Shown one piece after another: positions 44,240 to 52,466 of a stretch of 64,000 nucleotides of DNA (its first letter is position 1; each line of letters starts with the position of its first letter). The DNA is taken from contig NZ_HG315671.1 in assembly GCF_000723205.1 (NCBI RefSeq), positions 3,813,507-3,877,506 on the forward strand, in the 5' to 3' direction. This stretch comes from Formosa agariphila KMM 3901. GTDB lineage: Bacteria > Bacteroidota > Bacteroidia > Flavobacteriales > Flavobacteriaceae. A program made the translations under genes and the position numbers. The notes below the pieces were generated by a model. It did no database searches. It saw only the letters and a program-made list of their open reading frames with translations, and was not told where the DNA came from.

Positions 44240-44370
44240 CTTTACAGTCTTTAGTTAAAAAATCAATATCCATATCAACAGCCTCCAACTGTGCTATTTT
44301 ATTAGAGTCAATATCTTTATAAGCATCCACATTATGTTCTTTTAGGCCCCTCCAAGCGAGTACCTCGTAA
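44229..44370 (-). pseudogene. Truncated C-terminal coding fragment directly behind ompA
   Basis: Reading from the ompA stop towards lower coordinates gives, in one frame, FYEVLAWRGLKEHNVDAY and then about 28 more residues (SNKIAQLEAVDMDIDF to KDCKDAQ) before a TAG at 44229-44231. There is no start; the frame runs out of the ompA tail and its 3' flank. The sequence resembles the fragment at 43370-43633, so both may come from the same family of larger proteins. It is too short to have been listed as a gene. Confidence 0.55.
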
Positions 44371-44380
44371 AATAAATCGT

Positions 44381-45343
44381 CTAAATCTCATTTAAAAGTT
44401 TAGATATTTCATCTAACTTAGGAGTTAAAATCACTTCTATTCTACGGTTTTTAGCACGCCCTTCAGCAGTTGAATTTGAGGCTATTGGCGCATATTCTCC
44501 GCGACCTGCTGCCGTTAAATTCTCTGGATTTATCCCTTTATTTTCTCTTAAAATATTCACGATAGCCGTGGCGCGTTTGGTCGATAAATCCCAGTTTCCA
44601 GATAATTGTCCGTTACCTTTATAAGGCACATCGTCTGTATGGCCTTCTATAAGTACCGCAATATCTGGGTTTACAGATAACACACTTCCTAATTGCTCTA
44701 CTGCTCTACGCCCCTCTGTACCTACAGCCCAACTTCCCGAACTAAACAAGAGTTTGTTTTCCATAGAAATATAGACTTTTCCATCACGTTGCTCTACAGT
44801 TAACCCTTGGCCTTCAAAATCGGTTAAGGCTCTAGAAATCGCATCTTTTAACGCAAGCATAGTCGCGTCTTTTTCTGCAATAACACGTTCTAATTCCGCC
44901 ACGCGATTTGAACGGGATTGTAGTTCTTTTTTTAATTCTTCTAATCTGTTATTTTCTGCAGCTAGAGCTTGCTCTTTTGCTTCTAACTGCGCTAATAACT
45001 CTCTGTTTTGCTGTACGTTTTTAGCAATAGATTCTGAGCTATTTTTTTCTAAAGCCTCATAAGAATCTTGTAAATGTTGATGGTTAGATTTTAACGCATC
45101 AAAATCATTTTGAAGTCGGTCGCGTTGCGCCAATGTTTTATCGTAATTTGTCTGAAGTTCTGCCAAATCTCCTTCTAATTGCGTTTTAGCAGCAGATAAT
45201 TCAGCATTCTCATCCATCAACGATTGATTTTCTTGCTTTAAAGCGTCATGCCTCGTTTCTAAATCTTTATAAACTCTAGGCGCTACACACGATGTGGTTG
45301 CAACCATTATAGATAATACCGATACTATTAATTTGTAATTCAT
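44381..45343 (-). CDS. OmpA-family peptidoglycan-binding lipoprotein
   Basis: A 320-residue lipoprotein from the ATG at 45343 (a TTG at 45358 is less likely). Signal sequence ends TTSC at residue 19. Residues 25-170 form a long coiled coil (many Leu, Glu, Gln). The C-terminal OmpA domain (about 185-310) has IEGHTDDVPY near residues 222-231 and the peptidoglycan-binding NWDLSTKRATAIV and GRAKNRRIEV motifs. It anchors the envelope to peptidoglycan. Its 3' end is duplicated twice downstream (42436 and 38048), see findings. Confidence 0.9.
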   Translation of the reverse strand: MNYKLIVSVLSIMVATTSCVAPRVYKDLETRHDALKQENQSLMDENAELSAAKTQLEGDLAELQTNYDKTLAQRDRLQNDFDALKSNHQHLQDSYEALEKNSSESIAKNVQQNRELLAQLEAKEQALAAENNRLEELKKELQSRSNRVAELERVIAEKDATMLALKDAISRALTDFEGQGLTVEQRDGKVYISMENKLLFSSGSWAVGTEGRRAVEQLGSVLSVNPDIAVLIEGHTDDVPYKGNGQLSGNWDLSTKRATAIVNILRENKGINPENLTAAGRGEYAPIASNSTAEGRAKNRRIEVILTPKLDEISKLLNEI

Positions 45344-45371
45344 AAGATAAAGCTTCAAGGTTATAATATAA

Positions 45372-46133
45372 TTAATCTACTTCAACTAAAATAGGACAAT
45401 GGTCACTATGCTTGGCTTCAGGTAAAATAACAGCACGCTTTAATCGCGATTCTAAATGATTAGCTACCAAACAATAATCTATTCGCCAACCTTTATTATT
45501 ATTTCTAGCATTAGCACGATAACTCCACCAGCTATAATGGTCTGGTTCTTTGTTAAAATGTCTAAACGAATCTATAAATCCGCTATCCATAAACGTACCA
45601 ATCCATTCGCGTTCTACAGGTAAAAATCCTGAGACATTTTTATTTCTCACAGGATCATGAATATCTATAGCTTCGTGACAAATATTATAATCACCACAAA
45701 TAATTAAATTAGGAATTTCCTTTTTCAATTCGGTAACATAATCTTGAAACATCGCCATATACTCAAATTTATGTTCTAACCTCGCCAAGTTTGTCCCAGA
45801 AGGCAAGTATAAACTCATTACAGACACGTCGTCGAAATCGGCACGAATGTTACGTCCTTCAAAATCCATTGATTCAATTCCTGTGCCAAATTCTACATGA
45901 TTTGGTTTAATTTTACTTAAAATAGCAACACCACTATAACCTTTTTTTTGTGCGCTAAACCAATAGTTATATGGATATCCTGCTTCTGCAAAAATGTCTA
46001 AATCTAACTGGTCTTCATTGGCTTTAATTTCCTGTAAACAAATAACATCTGGATTTGCACTTATTAACCAATCTAAGAATCCTTTTTTAAGGGCGGCACG
46101 AATACCGTTAACATTATAAGAAATTATCTTCAT
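45372..46133 (-). CDS. xth: Exodeoxyribonuclease III (AP endonuclease)
   Basis: A 253-residue DNA-repair nuclease of the ExoIII/APE1 family. Motifs: KIISYNVNGIRAALKKGFLDW at the start, CLQEIKANEDQLD near residues 32-44 with the metal-binding glutamate, PNLIICGDYNICHE near 136-149 and the final KHSDHCPI near 241-248. Length fits bacterial members. It is 28 bases upstream of ompA, so the two may be co-transcribed. Confidence 0.95.
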   Translation of the reverse strand: MKIISYNVNGIRAALKKGFLDWLISANPDVICLQEIKANEDQLDLDIFAEAGYPYNYWFSAQKKGYSGVAILSKIKPNHVEFGTGIESMDFEGRNIRADFDDVSVMSLYLPSGTNLARLEHKFEYMAMFQDYVTELKKEIPNLIICGDYNICHEAIDIHDPVRNKNVSGFLPVEREWIGTFMDSGFIDSFRHFNKEPDHYSWWSYRANARNNNKGWRIDYCLVANHLESRLKRAVILPEAKHSDHCPILVEVD

Positions 46134-46392
46134 TTTTGCTGTTTTTTCGCGCTATTGAATCAATATTTACACACAATATGCGTTTATTAATTTCGGTAGG
46201 CTTATTTTTTATAGAATTTCAGCTAAAATAAATAATGCATTACTTTTACACTATTAATTTAGTGCCCTTTTAACACAAATTACAACCAACCACTTCTTAC
46301 TAAACGTATGAAGTATTTTTATAAAACTGGGTTAAACTTATTCGGATATATTACCGAATTGTTTTTTAAACCTTAGGCTTTTTAAATATTAC

Positions 46393-49300
46393 ATGAAATT
46401 TATAATCGTCTTTCTTTGTTTTTCTTTTAGCCTTTGCGTGTTTTCGCAAGAGCAAAACACGAATTACAAAACAAAAAAAGTGGCGGTTAAAGATACTATT
46501 GTAATCGATAGTGTAAGCATTAACCCCAATTGGTTTACGCTAAAAACCACTACCGGAACAGCTATTGATAGCAGTTTGTATACTATCGATTTTCCTAAAG
46601 CGACACTAACGTTTAAACAACCCATTGAAACAGATTCTATTTTAATTTCGTATTTAAAATTTCCTGATTTTTTAACCAAAACGTATCGTCAATTAGATGA
46701 GAGCATTATCTTATCGGATATAAATAATCAGCAAAAACTTTATAAACTCTCGCAACCTACGGGTACAAAAAAATACATTCCTTTTGATGGTTTATCTACC
46801 TCTGGAAGTATTTCTAGAGGGGTAACCGTAGGAAACAATCAGAATTCCGTTTTAAACAGCGAACTCGATTTACAGATTACAGGAAAATTAAACGATAAAA
46901 TTTCGTTACGAGCCTCAATTCAGGATGCCAACATCCCGTTACAAGAAAGTGGCTATTCGCAACGGTTAGATGAATTTGACCAAGTGTTTATCGAAATTTT
47001 TAGCGACACTTGGAATATCCGTGCGGGAGATGTCGATTTACAAAAGACGAATACCTTTTTTGCCAATTTCAGTAAACGTGTACAAGGGTTATCGTTAAAC
47101 GCAACTTTAAATCACGAACAGTCTACCACCAATCTTTTTGCCGCAGGTGCTATTGTACGCGGACAATTTACAAGAAGCCAATTTACAGCCCAAGAAGGAA
47201 ACCAAGGGCCGTATAAATTAAAAGGTCCTAACGACGAGCTTTTTGTACTTATCGTGTCTGGTAGCGAAACTGTTTACGTTAATGGTATTGCTTTAGAACG
47301 TGGCGAAAACAACGATTATATTATAGATTATAATGCCGGCGAAATTATTTTTAATTCCACTTTTCCTGTTACTTCAGAAATGCGTATCACTGTCGATTTT
47401 CAATACAGCGAGCGTAATTACTCTAGAATAATTGCTTACGGAGGCGGACAACACGAAAGCAAAAAATTTAATATTGGAGCGTCTGTTTATTCTGAAAACG
47501 ATTCGAAAAACAATCCGCTTCAGCAAAATTTATCGACCGAGCAAGTTGACATATTAGCCAATGCAGGTGACGATTCTTCTAAAATGATTTCAGCATCGGA
47601 AACTCCTGAAGCCTTTAACGAAAATCGTATTTTATATAAAAAAGAAACGTTTAATTCTGAAACCATTTATGTGTTTTCGAATAACCCTGACGATGAACTT
47701 TACAGCGTTACATTTAGTACTGTTGGTGATAATCAAGGGCATTATATTTTAAGCGATATTAATGCTATTAATAATATTTACGAATATATATCGCCTGTAA
47801 ACGGTATTCCACAAGGAAACTATGCACCTGTAACGCAACTTATCGCGCCAACCAAACTTCAAATTGCCGTGGTTAACGGAACTTTTAAACCTTCGAAAAA
47901 AACTAATATTTACTTTGAAGGTGCAGGAAGTAAAAACGACCTTAATTTATTTTCAGATTTAGACGATGCCAATAATGATGGCTTTGCAGGAAAATTAAAA
48001 ATTAATCAGAATATCATTAATCAAGATAGTCTTTGGACACTAAATGCATTTGCAGATTTCGATTATATTGAAGAAAATTTCAGGACCATTGAAGTGCTTT
48101 ACAACACCGAATTTAATCGCGACTGGAACATAGAGAACACGGTTGGAAATCAGAAATTATTAGTTGGCGGATTACAGCTTCAGTTACCCGAAAAGGTATT
48201 TTTTAATTATCAGTTCGAACATCTAAGTTATCATAATAATTTTAATGGAAACCGACATGTTGCCAATGGGGTTCTTCATTTAAATCGTTTTAATTTTTAT
48301 ACGGTTTCTAGTTTTTTAAATTCTGAATCGGATAGCAATACCTCAACATTTTTACGATCATCGAATACAGCAACCTACAGTTTTGGTAAACCTTGGGTTG
48401 GAGCAAAATTTGCTATTGAAGACAATCAGCAACAAGAAAAAATAACAGAACGTTATCTTCCGACAAGTCAGAAATTTAAAAGTTATGAAGCCTTTACAGG
48501 AATTGGAGACAGCACAAAAATCTTTGCCGAAGTTGGATTTAAATACCGTATAAACGATAGTATTAGAAATAACGAATTGCAACACGTAAACACCTCTAAA
48601 ACCTATTATCTAGATTCGAGACTGGTACAAAATACCAACACAAATTTATCGCTTTATGTAAACTACCGCACCTTAGATAATGTTTTTGAAGACCATGAAC
48701 AATCTTTGAATTCACGATTAATTTACAATCAGAATTTCTTTAAACAAATCGTACAATGGAATACTATTTTCGAGACCAATTCGGGAACTTTACCTCAACA
48801 AGATTTCACGTATGTAGAGGTTGAACCAGGCCAAGGTGGGTATACTTGGATTGATTATAACGAAAACGGCATTCAGGAGTTAGAAGAATTTGAATTGGCA
48901 CAATTTCAAGATGAAGGAAAATACATTCGAGTTCTACTGCCAAATCAAGTGTATATAAAGACACATCAGAATAGATTTAGCCAAACATTAACTTTAAATC
49001 CGCAGCAATGGGTTAATTCAGGTATTAAATTTAAATCGTTCCTATCTCAGTTTTATAATCAGACAGCCTATTTAATAGATAGAAAAACGTATCGCGATGG
49101 AAATAATTTTCAGATCAATCCGTTTAAAGCTGATGAAGAAAATCAGCTTGGTTTAGTTTTAAATGTTAGAAATGTACTATTTTTTAATCGCGGCAAACAA
49201 CATTACACAACCTCTTATACGTTTTTAAAAAACCGAGCAAGAAGTATTTTAACCATAGGTTTTATAGAAAACAACGTACAAAGTCACCAACTTAATTTTA

Positions 49301-49797
49301 ATCATAAATTTGGAGAAAGCTGGCTGATAACTTTATTAAGTAGTTTAAGTGAAGCCGAGAGTATTAGTGAAAATTATGTGAGTAAGAATTTTAATATCGA
49401 TGAAACACAATTCAATCCTAAACTCACCTATTTACTTAATGAAAACACACGATTTGATGTGTTCTACCAATTCACTAATAAAGAAAACACCATAGGAAGT
49501 TTTGAAACTTTAGAACAACAAAAGTATGGTGCCTCGCTCTCTATTTCCAATGTTCAGAAATCGGCTATTAGCGGAGAATTCAATTATTTTTCTAACGCCT
49601 ATTCAGGAAATGCAAATACACCAGTAGCTTACCAGATGTTAGAAGGTTTACAGCCCGGAAAAAACTTTACTTGGACCATGCTTGTTCAGAAAAAAATAAC
49701 CAAATTTTTAGATTTAAACCTCTCCTATTTTGGAAGAAAATCTGAAACTAGTAAAAGCATTCATACAGGAAGTGTTCAACTTAAAGCTTATTTTTAA
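46393..49797 (+). CDS. Large SprA-reminiscent outer-membrane beta-barrel-type protein
   Basis: A 1134-residue protein with a signal peptide of about 19 residues (ends CVFSQ). The body is an alternation of aromatic and polar residues of a beta-barrel, ending with SVQLKAYF, a C-terminal aromatic of outer-membrane proteins. One segment (SGSETVYVNGIALERGENN then IIDYNAGEIIF near residues 290-320) closely resembles the repeated YVNGxxLxRG...DYNxGEI motif of SprA, the type IX translocon. It is much shorter than SprA (about 2400 residues), so it is a related but different protein. No gene partner is next to it. Confidence 0.75.
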   Translation: MKFIIVFLCFSFSLCVFSQEQNTNYKTKKVAVKDTIVIDSVSINPNWFTLKTTTGTAIDSSLYTIDFPKATLTFKQPIETDSILISYLKFPDFLTKTYRQLDESIILSDINNQQKLYKLSQPTGTKKYIPFDGLSTSGSISRGVTVGNNQNSVLNSELDLQITGKLNDKISLRASIQDANIPLQESGYSQRLDEFDQVFIEIFSDTWNIRAGDVDLQKTNTFFANFSKRVQGLSLNATLNHEQSTTNLFAAGAIVRGQFTRSQFTAQEGNQGPYKLKGPNDELFVLIVSGSETVYVNGIALERGENNDYIIDYNAGEIIFNSTFPVTSEMRITVDFQYSERNYSRIIAYGGGQHESKKFNIGASVYSENDSKNNPLQQNLSTEQVDILANAGDDSSKMISASETPEAFNENRILYKKETFNSETIYVFSNNPDDELYSVTFSTVGDNQGHYILSDINAINNIYEYISPVNGIPQGNYAPVTQLIAPTKLQIAVVNGTFKPSKKTNIYFEGAGSKNDLNLFSDLDDANNDGFAGKLKINQNIINQDSLWTLNAFADFDYIEENFRTIEVLYNTEFNRDWNIENTVGNQKLLVGGLQLQLPEKVFFNYQFEHLSYHNNFNGNRHVANGVLHLNRFNFYTVSSFLNSESDSNTSTFLRSSNTATYSFGKPWVGAKFAIEDNQQQEKITERYLPTSQKFKSYEAFTGIGDSTKIFAEVGFKYRINDSIRNNELQHVNTSKTYYLDSRLVQNTNTNLSLYVNYRTLDNVFEDHEQSLNSRLIYNQNFFKQIVQWNTIFETNSGTLPQQDFTYVEVEPGQGGYTWIDYNENGIQELEEFELAQFQDEGKYIRVLLPNQVYIKTHQNRFSQTLTLNPQQWVNSGIKFKSFLSQFYNQTAYLIDRKTYRDGNNFQINPFKADEENQLGLVLNVRNVLFFNRGKQHYTTSYTFLKNRARSILTIGFIENNVQSHQLNFNHKFGESWLITLLSSLSEAESISENYVSKNFNIDETQFNPKLTYLLNENTRFDVFYQFTNKENTIGSFETLEQQKYGASLSISNVQKSAISGEFNYFSNAYSGNANTPVAYQMLEGLQPGKNFTWTMLVQKKITKFLDLNLSYFGRKSETSKSIHTGSVQLKAYF

Positions 49798-49824
49798 TTA
49801 AGTTTTACTATGCTCTAAAACAAC

Positions 49825-49936
49825 AAAAAAGAGCCTAAATAATAAATTATTTAGGCTCATGTAAGCGTGTTGTAGATTTTGAGAAATCTTGTAATAACCA
49901 CAACATAATTCAAATAATGTAAAAGGACTGGTTATC
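49825..49936 (-). ncRNA. Candidate structured small RNA
   Basis: On the minus strand a -7-like TAAATTTG (49949-49942) would start a transcript near 49936. It contains ATAACCA/TGGTTAT (49894-49900 with 49929-49935), an AGATTT/AAATCT hairpin (49874-49889) and a strong terminal stem GAGCCTAAATAA/TTATTTAGGCTC (49831-49858) before a T6 run. There is no credible protein. The glyS transcript already has its own terminator at 50015-50050, so this second terminator needs another transcript. No known family recognised. Confidence 0.5.
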
Positions 49937-50014
49937 TCATACAAATTTATCCTTTTTAATTGATAAACTATTACGGGAAAACCGTACTTCTTGAAGATTT
50001 TACTTCTTAACAAC

Positions 50015-50050
50015 AAAAAATCCCCAAGCAGAACTTGAGGATTTTATTTT
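50015..50050 (-). terminator. Terminator of glyS
   Basis: On the minus strand AAAATCCTCAAG pairs with CTTGGGGATTTT (one mismatch) followed by TTG and T's. It lies 54 bases beyond the glyS stop. Confidence 0.75.
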
Positions 50051-50103
50051 ATATCATTGATTTTTAACACTAAAGTGCTAAAAAAAAATAGAGCAACATG
50101 AAC

Positions 50104-51645
50104 TTACATTTTCATTAACCAAGTACGTACATCTACTTCTTGCTTAATAATATCGTGTAAATCTTCAATTTTTACTCGTGTTTGTTCCATCGTATCTCTA
50201 TGACGAATTGTAACCATATTGTCTTCTAACGTATCATGATCTACAGTAATACAAAACGGAGTTCCGTTTGCATCTTGTCTACGGTAACGTCTTCCAACAG
50301 CATCTTTTTCATCGTAAACCACATTGAAGTCCCATTTTAATTCTTCTACAATTTTACGAGCTACTTCTGGTAAACCGTCCTTTTTAACCAGTGGTAAAAT
50401 GGCTGCTTTAACAGGAGCTAAAACCGCTGGTAATTTTAAAACAGTACGTGTTGTATTATTCTCTAATTCTTCTTCTACTAACGAGTTTGAGAATACAGCT
50501 AAGAACATACGATCTAAACCAATAGACGTTTCTACAACGTAAGGCACATAGCTCTTGTTTTCTTCGTGATCGAAATATTGTAATTTCTTTCCTGAATGTT
50601 TTTCGTGCTGACTTAAATCGAAATCTGTACGTGAATGAATTCCTTCTAATTCTTTAAATCCGAACGGGAATTTAAATTCTATATCTGCTGCTGCATCTGC
50701 GTAATGTGCTAATTTATCGTGATCGTGGAAACGATAATTATCTGCACCCATCCCTAACGATAAATGCCATTTTAAACGTGTTTGCTTCCACTCTTCGTAC
50801 CACTCTTTCTGAGTTCCTGGTTTTACAAAGAATTGCATTTCCATTTGTTCAAACTCACGCATACGGAAAATAAACTGTCTTGCAACAATTTCATTTCTAA
50901 ACGCTTTTCCTGTTTGTGCAATTCCAAAAGGAATCTTCATACGTCCCGTTTTCTGAACGTTTAAGAAATTAACAAAAATCCCTTGAGCTGTTTCTGGACG
51001 TAAATATAAATCCATTGCAGAATCTGCAGATGCACCTAATTTAGTACCAAACATCAAGTTAAATTGCTTAACATCGGTCCAGTTTCTAGAACCTGTTAAA
51101 GGATCTGCTATTTCTAATTCTTCAATTAAAGCTTTTACATCTGCTAAGTTTTCTTCACCTAGAGATTTCCCCATACGTGCTAAAATACCGTCAATTTTTT
51201 CCTGGTATCCTACAACACGTCCGTTAGTACTTAAAAACTCTTCTTTATTAAATGCATCACCAAAACGTTTTGCGGCTTTGGCTACTTCTTTATCTATTTT
51301 AGCTTCTATTTTTGCGCAATAGTCTTCAATTAAAACATCGGCTCTATAGCGCTTTTTAGAGTCTTTATTATCTATTAATGGATCGTTAAAGGCATCGACA
51401 TGGCCAGAAGCTTTCCAAGTGGTTGGATGCATAAAGATTGCTGCGTCTAAGCCCACAATATTTTCATGCATTTGTACCATGGCTTTCCACCAATAGTCGC
51501 GTATATTTTTCTTTAACTCCACACCGTTTTGTGCATAATCGTATACTGCACTTAAACCGTCGTAAATTTCACTGCTCTGAAACACATAACCGTATTCCTT
51601 TGCATGAGAAATTACCTTCTTAAATTGATCATCTTGATTTGCCAT
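50104..51645 (-). CDS. glyS: Glycine--tRNA ligase (dimeric alpha2 type)
   Basis: Charges tRNA-Gly. The 513-residue length and single gene show the alpha2 class II enzyme rather than the alpha2beta2 form. Class II motifs are seen: LYLRPETAQGIF near residues 217-228 (motif 2 region), FRNEIVARQFIFRMREFEQMEM near 257-278 with the ATP-binding arginines, and GLDRMFLAVF near 382-391 (motif 3). The C-terminal anticodon-binding domain is complete. It is transcribed alone with its own terminator. Confidence 0.96.
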   Translation of the reverse strand: MANQDDQFKKVISHAKEYGYVFQSSEIYDGLSAVYDYAQNGVELKKNIRDYWWKAMVQMHENIVGLDAAIFMHPTTWKASGHVDAFNDPLIDNKDSKKRYRADVLIEDYCAKIEAKIDKEVAKAAKRFGDAFNKEEFLSTNGRVVGYQEKIDGILARMGKSLGEENLADVKALIEELEIADPLTGSRNWTDVKQFNLMFGTKLGASADSAMDLYLRPETAQGIFVNFLNVQKTGRMKIPFGIAQTGKAFRNEIVARQFIFRMREFEQMEMQFFVKPGTQKEWYEEWKQTRLKWHLSLGMGADNYRFHDHDKLAHYADAAADIEFKFPFGFKELEGIHSRTDFDLSQHEKHSGKKLQYFDHEENKSYVPYVVETSIGLDRMFLAVFSNSLVEEELENNTTRTVLKLPAVLAPVKAAILPLVKKDGLPEVARKIVEELKWDFNVVYDEKDAVGRRYRRQDANGTPFCITVDHDTLEDNMVTIRHRDTMEQTRVKIEDLHDIIKQEVDVRTWLMKM

Positions 51646-51717
51646 GCTACAAAAATATAAAACGCCGGAAAACTATACGTATCTTTTTTTTAAAGTATTA
51701 CGAAATTTTGTAATTTA

Positions 51718-52410
51718 ATGTTTTTAGGTTCTATGTTTAAAGCGTTATTCAATATTTTCTTTCCAAAAGTATGCTATAGCTGCATGACTATTTTGGCCGA
51801 TGGAGAGGCAACGCTATGCACAACGTGTAGGCACCATTTACCTGTTACTCAATTTCATTTTAACAATAACGACAGCGTTTCTAAAGTGTTTTACGGAAGA
51901 GTTCAGGTAGAAAATGCTACTGCCCTACTGCGATTCGAAAAAAAAGGAATAACTCAAAAACTCATACATCAATTAAAATATAAAGGTCAGGAACCCATTG
52001 GCACATTTTTAGGCGATTGGCTTGGTGGCGAATTACAAACTTTAGATGCTTATAAAACCATTGATGTTGTAATTCCCGTTCCGCTACATAAAACCAAACT
52101 TAAAAAACGTGGCTATAATCAGGTGGCAAAATTTGGTCAGCAATTGGCTTTAGCTTTAAATGCAGCGTATATTGACGATGTTTTAATAAAAATAACGAAT
52201 GTAAACTCTCAAGTTTCTAAAAACAGATTAAGTCGATGGACAAATTCTGAAGTCATTTTTAGTGTTCAGCATTTAGAAAAAATAGATAACAAACACATTT
52301 TACTAGTAGACGATATAATAACCACGGGAGCCACCATGGAAGCCTGTGCTAACTTATTACTTTCTGCTAAAAATGTTAAAATAAGCATCGCTGCAATGGC
52401 AATTGCTTAA
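51718..52410 (+). CDS. ComF family phosphoribosyltransferase-like protein
   Basis: A 230-residue protein with an N-terminal zinc-finger pair (CYSCM and CTTCRHH near residues 19-41) and a C-terminal phosphoribosyltransferase fold. The PRPP-binding motif is ILLVDDIITTGATME near residues 197-211. ComF/GntX proteins help DNA uptake in competent bacteria or nucleotide salvage. The start ATG at 51718 has an alternative 15 bases later (MFKALFN). It stands between glyS (minus) and the Ig-like lipoprotein gene. Confidence 0.9.
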   Translation: MFLGSMFKALFNIFFPKVCYSCMTILADGEATLCTTCRHHLPVTQFHFNNNDSVSKVFYGRVQVENATALLRFEKKGITQKLIHQLKYKGQEPIGTFLGDWLGGELQTLDAYKTIDVVIPVPLHKTKLKKRGYNQVAKFGQQLALALNAAYIDDVLIKITNVNSQVSKNRLSRWTNSEVIFSVQHLEKIDNKHILLVDDIITTGATMEACANLLLSAKNVKISIAAMAIA

Positions 52411-52466
52411 ACTGTTTTCGGTTACTGCCAAATAAATTGTTTCTTTGCGTAAATTGTAATTGAATA

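Noticed and set aside
38185-45343. Accessory region as a prophage or transposon
   Set aside because: No integrase, transposase, terminal inverted repeat or phage structural gene was found; the evidence supports only gene-end repeats and cassettes.
46340-46370. Inverted repeat TTCGG/CCGAA before the SprA-like gene
   Set aside because: Short arms in an AT-rich region and no further sign of an operator; too weak to report as a feature.
49798-50016. 72-residue minus-strand frame after the SprA-like gene
   Set aside because: It contains two hairpins and a promoter-like element, and no homologous-looking segment; a structured RNA is a better explanation.
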